A stretch of DNA of 64,000 nt from Bacillota bacterium. GTDB lineage: Bacteria; Bacillota; SHA-98; UBA4971. Of this stretch, positions 32,385 through 39,231 are shown in pieces. The stretch's first letter is position 1; the number at the start of each line of letters is the position of its first letter. The stretch covers positions 1 through 64,000 of the forward strand of contig JACIXY010000001.1 in assembly GCA_014360195.1 (NCBI GenBank), given 5' to 3'. The translations under genes were made by a program, and so were the position numbers. The notes below the pieces were generated by a model, which was given only the letters and a program-made list of their open reading frames with translations, made no database searches and had not been told where the DNA came from.

Positions 32385-35276
32385 GTGTTGGAGTCTTCGA
32401 GGGTCGTTGTGGTTGGCGCTGGAGTTGCGGGAATGTCGACGGCCCGGAGCCTCGCCGCTGCCGGAGCCCGTGTCACGCTGATAGAGAAGGGCGAGCGGCT
32501 CGGGGGCATGGCTGCCGATTACGCGTGCAAGGGAACCGACCGGTGCAACAAGTGCAACGTGTGCCTCGTCCACGAGCTTGTGAGGGACGTGAAGTCACGC
32601 CCGGATATCCATGTCATGACAGGGTGCACGGTGGACGGGGCGGAGGCGCTCTCCTCCGGAGGATACAGGCTGAAGGTGGGCGGACGCGAGGTGGAGTGCT
32701 CCGCCGTAGTGCTCGCCACCGGCTTTGAGCCGTTCGATGCGTCCATGAGGCCCGAGCTTGGGTACGGGGCGCTCCCGGCGGTTGTCAGCGCCCTCGATCT
32801 TGAGAAGGCGCTCCGCGACGGGGGCGGGATCGGCGAGAAGTTTAGAAGGCCCATCGGAAAGGTCGCGTTTGTGCAGTGCGTTGGGTCGCGCGACCTGCAG
32901 CGGGGTCGGGGATACTGCTCCAGGGTCTGCTGTATGTACTCACTGCGAATGGCGCGCGCTGTAAGACACAGGAATCCGTCTATCGAGACGACGGTTTTTT
33001 ACATGGACTTTCAAGGGGCGGGAAAGGACCCGGGCGACCTGCGGCGCAGGGCCGAAGCTGAGGACGGGGTTCGTTTCGTCCGGGCGAGGCCGTCCGAGGT
33101 GGCGCCGGCCCCTGACGGCAGGGCGGTGGTGTGGTTCGAGGACCTGGATGGCGGGATCTGTCGGCCTGGTGAGTTCGACCTTGTCGTTCTCGCGGTCGGC
33201 ACCGGTCCCGGCCGCGACACGCGGACCCTTGCAGACATGTTCGGCCTCGGGCTCGACGAATTCGGGTTCTTTGCGCCTGCCGACCCGGGCGATGAGGCGG
33301 CCACGGGCGTCCCGGGGGTGTTCGTGGCCGGGACCTGCAGAGGGCCGCGGGACATTGCGGAGTCGGTGGCCGACGGCGAGCGGGCAGCCCTCGCCGTGCT
33401 ACACGAGCAGGCTGCGAGGCGGGCAAGGCAGAAGATCGCGCTATCCCTATCGGCGGGTACGTGGCCTGGGAGGCGCGTCCTCCGCGGGCAGCCCGAGACT
33501 GTCGAGGTATCCAGCACGGTGCTGGTCCTTGGCGGGACTGCGGAAGGGATGGAGGCGGCGAGGACCCTTTCGGACCTCGGGTGCCGCACCGTGATCGTGG
33601 GGGAGGAGACCGGTTCTGACGGCGACTCCGGCGCGGCCTATTCGCTGCTGGCGAGGGTCGATGAGGACTCGTCCATCGACGTGCTTGCCGGAGGCCGCCT
33701 CGTGAGGCTGGACGGTCAAGCTGGCGGCTTCAGGGCGACGATCGAAGGGCCCGGGGGGCTTGTGTCAGAGATAGGCGCGGGCGCGCTCATCGTGGCGACG
33801 GGGTACAGGCGCGAGTTCCCCGAGGCTGCTCGTGGCCTTGCCGGACGGGCTTGCGTAGTCGGGCTCTCCGAGCTAAGTCGGGGTGCAGAAATGCTTCCGA
33901 CTTTGGGAGGGGTTGCCGGTGATTGCACGAGGGGTGTCAAAATCCGGCTGCCTGGCTCGATGGGCCGGATTTTGGCGAAGCGCGCCCCGCTTGGGGCGCC
34001 GTCCCCTCACTTAGAGGAGTCAGGCGTGCCGTGGGCCGTGAGCGAGGAGCACGGGAAAGGCCGCGGCGGGCGGCGTGCGGTCATATGGGTCGGCGTGCGA
34101 CCGGATACCGCGAGGGCCGTCTTCCGCGAGGCGATCTCGGCGGCTCTCTCCGCCCTTGCTGCAGGATGGGAGGTATACGTTCTGTGTCCTGAGGTGGCTG
34201 TGGCGGGGCCTGGCGACGAGGAGCTGTACCTCGAGGCGCGCAGGCAAGGAGCGGTGTTCGTGAAATACGACGAGGAGCCGGAAGTGCAGGCAGGCTCAGC
34301 CCTGAGGGTCCTGGTGAGGGACCCGTGCCTCGGCGCCGGGGGCGCGGCCGCGAGCGCAGCCGACGATGTCCCCGGGCTTCTTGCCGTCGACGCGGACGTC
34401 CTGGTGGTGGCGGAGGAAGCTTACCCGCCGCCGGACTCACCCGAGCTTGCCAGGGTGCTCCAGGTGAATACGGGTCCCTTAGGTTTCTTCCAGGATGATA
34501 ACGTGAACTTCCTTCCCGTCCTGACCAACAGGAGGGGCATATTCGCCATCGGCGGATGCAGGGGAGCGACCGCGGTCGCCGATGCCATGGTTGACGCCCA
34601 CGTGGCCGCGTACCTCGCGGCGAGGCTCGTTGGGACCGGCAGCCTTCACGTAGACTGGGCGACGGCGCGTGTGGACCCGGACAAGTGCGCGCTCTGCCTG
34701 ACCTGCGTGAGAACCTGCCCGCACAGGGCCGTGGATGTGGACGACGAGATGCGTGCGGCGAGGATATCGAGGGCCGCTTGCTGGGGATGCGGCGTGTGCG
34801 CGTCCGAGTGCCCAGGGAAGGCCATATCGCTCGAATCGTGCTCCGACGACGAGATCCTGGCGAGCGTGGCCCCGGGTGTCACTGCCTTCTGCTGCGACCA
34901 TTCGGCGCTCATCGCTGCGGAGGCCACGATGGCCGCGTTGCCGACGGATGAGGCGGCCGGGCTCAACATCGTAGCCGTGCCCTGCACGGGCAAGGTGGAC
35001 ATCATCCATCTCCTGAAGGCCTTCGAGCGAGGCGCGGAGGCGGTAATGGTAGCTGGGTGTTTCGACGAGGGCTGCCATTTCCTGTCGGGCAACAGAAGGG
35101 CGCGGTTGCGGGTTGGCCAGGCGGCCTCTTTGCTCAAAGCCGTGGGAATCGAGCCTGAGCGGGTGCGATTCTATCATATCGGTCCGGACATGTCGGCGGC
35201 GTTCCTTGAAGCGGTGCAGGAGACGATGCAGGTAGCACGGGAACTTGGACCTGTTGTGAGGAGGCGAGCGGGATGA
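32385..35276 (+). CDS. HdrA-MvhD fusion protein with an in-frame repeat-element insertion
   Basis: A 963-residue flavin/iron-sulfur protein. An N-terminal FAD fold (VVVVGAGVAGMSTA) is followed by a cysteine cluster, CKGTDRCNKCNVC. HdrA blocks follow (VAFVQCVGSRD, YCSRVCCMYS, VFVAGTC), then a second Rossmann fold (TVLVLGGTAEGMEAA, about 370). Two [4Fe-4S] motifs lie near 780-830 (CALCLTCVRTCP; CWGCGVCASECP). The last ~140 residues are an MvhD domain (VPCTGKVDIIHLL, GCFDEGCHFLSGN). Such proteins pass electrons between flavin and Fe-S carriers, here probably towards MetVF, whose gene overlaps its stop. GTG 32385 has AAGGGGG upstream. Residues 497-544 are encoded by a palindromic repeat element that keeps the frame; removing it restores LSEESG. 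Confidence 0.88.
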   Translation: MLESSRVVVVGAGVAGMSTARSLAAAGARVTLIEKGERLGGMAADYACKGTDRCNKCNVCLVHELVRDVKSRPDIHVMTGCTVDGAEALSSGGYRLKVGGREVECSAVVLATGFEPFDASMRPELGYGALPAVVSALDLEKALRDGGGIGEKFRRPIGKVAFVQCVGSRDLQRGRGYCSRVCCMYSLRMARAVRHRNPSIETTVFYMDFQGAGKDPGDLRRRAEAEDGVRFVRARPSEVAPAPDGRAVVWFEDLDGGICRPGEFDLVVLAVGTGPGRDTRTLADMFGLGLDEFGFFAPADPGDEAATGVPGVFVAGTCRGPRDIAESVADGERAALAVLHEQAARRARQKIALSLSAGTWPGRRVLRGQPETVEVSSTVLVLGGTAEGMEAARTLSDLGCRTVIVGEETGSDGDSGAAYSLLARVDEDSSIDVLAGGRLVRLDGQAGGFRATIEGPGGLVSEIGAGALIVATGYRREFPEAARGLAGRACVVGLSELSRGAEMLPTLGGVAGDCTRGVKIRLPGSMGRILAKRAPLGAPSPHLEESGVPWAVSEEHGKGRGGRRAVIWVGVRPDTARAVFREAISAALSALAAGWEVYVLCPEVAVAGPGDEELYLEARRQGAVFVKYDEEPEVQAGSALRVLVRDPCLGAGGAAASAADDVPGLLAVDADVLVVAEEAYPPPDSPELARVLQVNTGPLGFFQDDNVNFLPVLTNRRGIFAIGGCRGATAVADAMVDAHVAAYLAARLVGTGSLHVDWATARVDPDKCALCLTCVRTCPHRAVDVDDEMRAARISRAACWGCGVCASECPGKAISLESCSDDEILASVAPGVTAFCCDHSALIAAEATMAALPTDEAAGLNIVAVPCTGKVDIIHLLKAFERGAEAVMVAGCFDEGCHFLSGNRRARLRVGQAASLLKAVGIEPERVRFYHIGPDMSAAFLEAVQETMQVARELGPVVRRRAG
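33873..34014 (+). repeat. Palindromic MITE-like element inserted in frame in a coding region (copy 9)
   Basis: A 142-bp copy from CTAAGTCGGGGTGC to CCCCTCACTTAG. It holds GGTTGCCGGTG, the nested hairpin CAAAATCCGGC (33938-33948) / GCCGGATTTTG (33964-33974), and the GCGAAGCGCGCCCCGC block; the CAACACCGG arm is absent. AG flanks both ends; 142+2 = 144 bp = 48 codons. In this frame the terminus reads CTA-AGT, so its TAA is avoided. Confidence 0.92.
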
Positions 35277-35941
35277 TTGTCGCGGAGAGGAAGAGCCTCG
35301 ACGAGATCCTCGCCATGCTGCAGGGGTGCTCGCGGGTCCTCGTTGTCGGTTGCGGCACGTGCGTCACCGTGTGTATGGCGGGCGGAGAGAAGGAGGTCGG
35401 GGTGCTGGCGTCGCTCTTGCGCCTCGCCGCGCAGCGGGAAGGCAGGACGGTCGAGATCGGCGAGGCCACCATCGAGCGTCAGTGCGAGTGGGAGTTCGTG
35501 GATAAGCTTGCGCCCGCCATCCGAGGGTACGACGCCGTTCTCTCGATGGGCTGCGGCGCGGGGGTGCAGACGATAGCCCAGCGGTTCGGCGGCGTGAGGG
35601 TGCTGCCCGCGCTCAACACGAAGTTCATCGGCATCCCCGAGAAACAGGGCTTGTGGGTGGAGATGTGCCTGGGCTGCGGCGACTGCGTCCTCGACCGAAC
35701 AGGCGGCATATGCCCCATTGCAAGATGTTCCAAGGGCCTCCTGAACGGCCCGTGCGGGGGCTCCCAGGGCGGCAAGTGCGAGGTGAGCAAGGACACAGAC
35801 TGCGCCTGGCAGCTCATATACGACAGGCTGGCCTCCCTCGGACGGCTTGATCTCCTGGAGACGGAATTCGCGCCCAAGGACTGGTCGAAGAACCGTGACG
35901 GCGGGCCGAGGAAGGTACTGCGGGAGGAGGTCATGCTGTGA
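35273..35941 (+). CDS. metV: MetV: methylenetetrahydrofolate reductase iron-sulfur/zinc subunit
   Basis: A 222-residue protein of the MTHFR C-terminal family (PF12225-like). The N-terminal part has VVGCGTCVTVCMAGGEKEV and SMGCGAGVQTIA; the C-terminal signature is MCLGCGDCVLDRTGGICP, then ARCSKGLLNGPCGG and GGKCEVSKDTDCAW, rich in metal-binding cysteines. MetV partners MetF in acetogens and links it to Fe-S electron carriers. It overlaps both neighbours by four bases (ATGA with the HdrA fusion; GTGA with metF), so the three are translationally coupled. Confidence 0.93.
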   Translation: MIVAERKSLDEILAMLQGCSRVLVVGCGTCVTVCMAGGEKEVGVLASLLRLAAQREGRTVEIGEATIERQCEWEFVDKLAPAIRGYDAVLSMGCGAGVQTIAQRFGGVRVLPALNTKFIGIPEKQGLWVEMCLGCGDCVLDRTGGICPIARCSKGLLNGPCGGSQGGKCEVSKDTDCAWQLIYDRLASLGRLDLLETEFAPKDWSKNRDGGPRKVLREEVML

Positions 35942-36903
35942 AGTCCCGGAGCAATCTCGAGAGAGTTCTCGCGGCTGGCCACTTCGCGCTTACAGGGGAA
36001 CTCGGACCTCCGCAGAGCGCAAGCGCCGAGGTCATACGCAAGAAAGCGGAGTACTACAAAGGCTGCGTGGATGCGGTCAACATCACCGACAACCAGACCG
36101 CGATCGTGCGTATGTCGAGCATCGCGTCGGCAGCCATCCTGGTGGGCCTGGGCCTGGATCCCATCATGCAGATGACCTGTCGCGACAGGAACCGCATCGC
36201 CATGCAGAGCGACATCCTTGGGGCATATGCGCTTGGAATCAACAACATTCTCTGTCTCACCGGGGACCATCAGAGCTTCGGAAACCATCCCACTAGCAAG
36301 AATGTGTACGACCTCGACTCGATCCAGCTCATCCGCATGGTCAGGACGATGCGCGACGAGAAGAGGTTCCTATCCGGCGACGAGCTCAAGGCTGAGCCCA
36401 AGATGTTCATCGGCGCCGCGGAGAATCCTTTCGCCGACCCGTTCGAGTATCGCGTCGTGAGGCTGGCGAAGAAGGTCGCAGCCGGGGCGGATTTCATCCA
36501 GACCCAGGCGGTGTTCGACATCCCCAGGTTCTCACGGTGGATGGAGATGGTGCGCGACCGCGGGCTTCATGAGCGGGTTTACATCCTGGCCGGCGTGATT
36601 CCGGTCAAGTCGGCGCGCGCTCTCGAGTACATGAAGAACGAGGTGCCGGGGATGAGCGTCCCCGACGAGCTCATAAGGCGCATGGAAGCGGCTGCCGACC
36701 CGAAGGAGGAAGGCGTGAGGATCGCTGTTGAGACCATACAGCAGCTAAGGGAGATCCCAGGGGTGGCAGGGATACACCTCATGCCCATGATGTGGGAGGC
36801 CATCGCGCCGGTGGTAGCTGAGCGGGCAGGGCTTTTACCAAGGCCCGCGCCGCCCGCGGCCGGGCTTGCACCAGCATCCGAAGGGCCGCCCGCTGGCGCG
36901 TGA
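35938..36903 (+). CDS. metF: 5,10-methylenetetrahydrofolate reductase
   Basis: A 321-residue FAD-dependent TIM-barrel reductase. LTGELGPPQSAS near the start holds the catalytic Glu. NITDNQTAIVRMSS, QMTCRDRNRIAMQSDILGA, LCLTGDHQSFGNHP and FIQTQAVFD are the folate and FAD regions. It reduces methylene-THF to methyl-THF in the methyl branch of the Wood-Ljungdahl pathway or for methionine synthesis. Coupling to metV and Hdr genes favours the ferredoxin- or bifurcation-linked type. The last ~20 residues are a Pro/Ala-rich tail. The GTG start overlaps the metV stop. Confidence 0.94.
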   Translation: MKSRSNLERVLAAGHFALTGELGPPQSASAEVIRKKAEYYKGCVDAVNITDNQTAIVRMSSIASAAILVGLGLDPIMQMTCRDRNRIAMQSDILGAYALGINNILCLTGDHQSFGNHPTSKNVYDLDSIQLIRMVRTMRDEKRFLSGDELKAEPKMFIGAAENPFADPFEYRVVRLAKKVAAGADFIQTQAVFDIPRFSRWMEMVRDRGLHERVYILAGVIPVKSARALEYMKNEVPGMSVPDELIRRMEAAADPKEEGVRIAVETIQQLREIPGVAGIHLMPMMWEAIAPVVAERAGLLPRPAPPAAGLAPASEGPPAGA

Positions 36904-37106
36904 CGGTGTGGCGTAACTAGGGCACGTGCCGGGTGCTCTCAGGTGGGCTTAATGGGTCCTGAGTGCCGGACTTGCGGGTTTCCAGCGAAGATGAAGGAGG
37001 ATTCAGGCGTACCGGCGTAGAAAGATCGAAGGCGTGACCACGGTGTTGAAGGCGCCGGGAGCGTGTAGAGCGTCGAGCTTCGCAAACGGATTCGGAGGTG
37101 GGACCA

Positions 37107-37523
37107 GTGGAAGTCAAGGGGTACCTTCTCCCGGATGATCTCTACTACGAGCCGAACCACAGCTGGGGAAGGGTGGAGGGCGACGTCGTAACGGTCGGGC
37201 TGAACGACTTTGCCCAGAAGCTGGCCGGGGAGTTCGTGTCGGTGGATCTCCCGGGGGTCGGCAAAAAGGTGCAGCAGGGAAAGCCCGTGGCAGCGGTTGA
37301 GTCCGGCAAGTGGGTGGGCCGCATCTACGCGGTGGTAAGCGGTGAGGTCGTCGAGGTCAACGAGAACGTGGAGGACGACCCAACTCTCCTCAACACCGAC
37401 CCGTACGGCGAAGGCTGGGTCTTCAAGGTCAAGATGGACGATCCCGCTGAGCTTGCCAACCTCATGCAGGGGGAGAAAGCGGCCAGGTGGCTCGAGGAAG
37501 AGATACAGAAGCACGCGAAGTAG
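37107..37523 (+). CDS. GcvH-like lipoyl carrier protein within the Hdr cluster
   Basis: A 138-residue lipoyl-domain protein. It has the GcvH core: DLYYEPNHSWGRVEGDVVTV, GLNDFAQKLAGEFVSVDLP, AAVESGKWVGRIYAVVSGEVVEVN and LLNTDPYGEGWVFKV. The candidate lipoylated lysine lies in ESGKWVG rather than the usual ESVKA type motif. No gcvT, gcvP or lipoate ligase gene is in the window. In sulfur oxidisers, lipoate-binding proteins (LbpA) accompany Hdr-like complexes; a similar carrier role here is inference. GTG 37107 has GGAGGTGG six bases upstream. hdrC starts 84 bases later. Confidence 0.85.
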   Translation: MEVKGYLLPDDLYYEPNHSWGRVEGDVVTVGLNDFAQKLAGEFVSVDLPGVGKKVQQGKPVAAVESGKWVGRIYAVVSGEVVEVNENVEDDPTLLNTDPYGEGWVFKVKMDDPAELANLMQGEKAARWLEEEIQKHAK

Positions 37524-37607
37524 AGGCAATCTGTCCCGGGCCGGACGGGCTTTGCGGACTTTGCCTCGAGCTTTCGGGCACCTAGCGTGCCAAGGAGGTT
37601 TTCGGTC

Positions 37608-38138
37608 GTGGAATCCGGCACCTGTGCGGAGAAGGATCACGTGGTCGTCACCGTGCTTGACCCGAAGTTCAAGTACGAAATCGCCAGTGAGCCCGGCGGC
37701 GAGAACATCAAGTACTGCTTCCAGTGTGGCACGTGCACGTCGGGGTGCCCCGTGTCGGAGCTGGACAGCAAGTACAACCCGCGACGCATAATCAGGATGG
37801 CCATCCTGGGGATGCGGGAGCGGGTGCTCGCGAGCGACTTCATCTGGCTGTGTTCCACCTGTTACACCTGTTATGAACGGTGCCCGCAGGACGTGCGGAT
37901 CACCGAGGTCATGAACGCTCTCAAGAACATGGCCGTGAAGGCCGGATATATCCACCCCGCGTTCCGCGCCCAGGCCGAGCTCATAGGCGGGCACGGAAGG
38001 CTGTACGAGGTTGATGAGTTCACGAACGAGAAGCGCGCCGAGCTCGGGCTTCCCACGCTTCCCGGAAGCTCGCCCGAGGTGGCCGAGATATACGGGATGA
38101 CCGGGCTTGCGAGCCTACTCTCCGGCAAAGGTGCGTGA
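37608..38138 (+). CDS. hdrC: Heterodisulfide reductase subunit C-like iron-sulfur protein
   Basis: A 176-residue protein with two [4Fe-4S] motifs: CFQCGTCTSGCP (near 37-48) and CSTCYTCYERCP (near 84-95). ARRIIRM-type helix NPRRIIRMAILGM lies between them. The layout is that of HdrC, which passes electrons from HdrA to HdrB. GTG 37608 follows AAGGAGG by nine bases. hdrB starts six bases after its stop. In bacteria the partner is not CoM-S-S-CoB; the terminal acceptor is unknown, here probably MetVF or an unidentified disulfide. Confidence 0.92.
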   Translation: MESGTCAEKDHVVVTVLDPKFKYEIASEPGGENIKYCFQCGTCTSGCPVSELDSKYNPRRIIRMAILGMRERVLASDFIWLCSTCYTCYERCPQDVRITEVMNALKNMAVKAGYIHPAFRAQAELIGGHGRLYEVDEFTNEKRAELGLPTLPGSSPEVAEIYGMTGLASLLSGKGA

Positions 38139-38144
38139 TCTGCG

Positions 38145-39017
38145 GTGAAGTACGCTATATTCCTGGGTTGCACGGTTCCGGTGCGTAATCTCAGCTATGA
38201 ACTGTCGGCAAGGCGCGTGGCCAGGGAACTCGGCATCGAGTTTGCCGACATCTCCGAGTTCAGCTGCTGTGGGTACCCGGTGAAGTCGGTCCATCACGAG
38301 ACATCGCTGCTCCTCGCGGCCAGGAACCTTGCGCTCGCCGAGGAGAAGGGGCTCGACATCTGCACGCTGTGCAGCGCTTGCACATCGGTCCTCACCGAGA
38401 CTTCCCGCGAGCTTGCGGCGAACGAGGCGCTGCTGGAGAAGGTGAACCGCAGCCTTGGGGCCATCGGGCGGAGGTACTCCGGCAGGGTGCGCGTGAAACA
38501 CCTTGCGCGCGTCTTCTACGAAGATGTGGGGCTCGAGGCCATCAAGAAGGCCGTGAAACGGCCTCTAGATGCGTTCCGCATAGCGTCCCATTACGGGTGC
38601 CACTACCTCAAGCCCTCTGAGATCTACGACCACTTCGACCACCCCGAGGTGCCGCAGTCTCTTGACAGGCTCGTGGCCGCCACAGGGGCCGAAGCAGTGG
38701 ATTATGCCACGAAGAAGGAGTGCTGCGGCGGGGCGATCCTCGGGGTCGATGAGAACATAGCCCTCCAGATGACCCGGGCCAAGCTGGACGATATCAAAGC
38801 GAACGAAGCTGATGCCATCAACCTGGTATGCCCGTTCTGCAGCGTGATGTACGGGGCGAACCAGCGCAAGATCCAGGCGAAGTACGGCACCAGGTACGAT
38901 TTGCCGATCCTGTACTATCCGCAGATCCTGGGGCTTGCCATGGGTATCGACGCCGAAGAGTTGGGCCTTTCGCAGAACCCCATCAAGCCTAAGGCCCTTT
39001 TGGCGAAGATCTCGTGA
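38145..39017 (+). CDS. hdrB: Heterodisulfide reductase subunit B-like protein
   Basis: A 290-residue protein with two CCG domains. The first reads FLGC (7-10), FSCCGYP (near 43) and CTLCSAC (near 78-84). The second reads HYGCHYLKP (near 152), KECCGGAIL (near 192) and CPFCSVMY (near 228). In HdrB these cysteines bind two noncubane [4Fe-4S] clusters that reduce the heterodisulfide. Both sets are complete, so the catalytic clusters should form. The GTG start lies in a short gap after hdrC. It ends before a 214-base spacer rich in tandem repeats. Confidence 0.92.
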   Translation: MKYAIFLGCTVPVRNLSYELSARRVARELGIEFADISEFSCCGYPVKSVHHETSLLLAARNLALAEEKGLDICTLCSACTSVLTETSRELAANEALLEKVNRSLGAIGRRYSGRVRVKHLARVFYEDVGLEAIKKAVKRPLDAFRIASHYGCHYLKPSEIYDHFDHPEVPQSLDRLVAATGAEAVDYATKKECCGGAILGVDENIALQMTRAKLDDIKANEADAINLVCPFCSVMYGANQRKIQAKYGTRYDLPILYYPQILGLAMGIDAEELGLSQNPIKPKALLAKIS

Positions 39018-39044
39018 GCCAGGGCCTTGCGCCCTGTCGTCGCC

Positions 39045-39108
39045 ATGTCGCTATGTCACCATGTCATCATGTCGTCATGTAGTGGCGTCGCCATGTGGCC
39101 ACGTCGTC
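39045..39108 (+). repeat. Degenerate 8-bp tandem repeat between hdrB and hdrA
   Basis: Eight units with the pattern ATGTCNNN (ATGTCGCT, ATGTCACC, ATGTCATC, ATGTCGTC, then decayed units). Non-coding. It lies 27 bases after the hdrB stop. Confidence 0.75.
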
Positions 39109-39142
39109 CTGGTTCGCTGCGTTTCACGAGGTTCGGTGCGCG

Positions 39143-39214
39143 GCGGATAGTGCGGACAGCACGGACAATGCGGACAGCGCGGACAGTGTGGATAGCTTGG
39201 ATAGTGCGGAGCAA
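39143..39214 (+). repeat. 9-bp tandem repeat just upstream of hdrA
   Basis: Eight units close to GCGGACAGC (GCGGATAGT, GCGGACAGC, ACGGACAAT and so on). It ends 17 bases before the hdrA ATG and includes part of its ribosome-site region (AAGGTGG). In one frame it would read Ala-Asp-Ser repeats, but no start or ribosome site supports translation. Confidence 0.8.
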
Positions 39215-39231
39215 GGTGGTGTGACCGCGGG

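Noticed and set aside
39045-39214. CRISPR array
   Set aside because: The two repeats have 8- and 9-bp units without spacers; no cas genes occur in the window.
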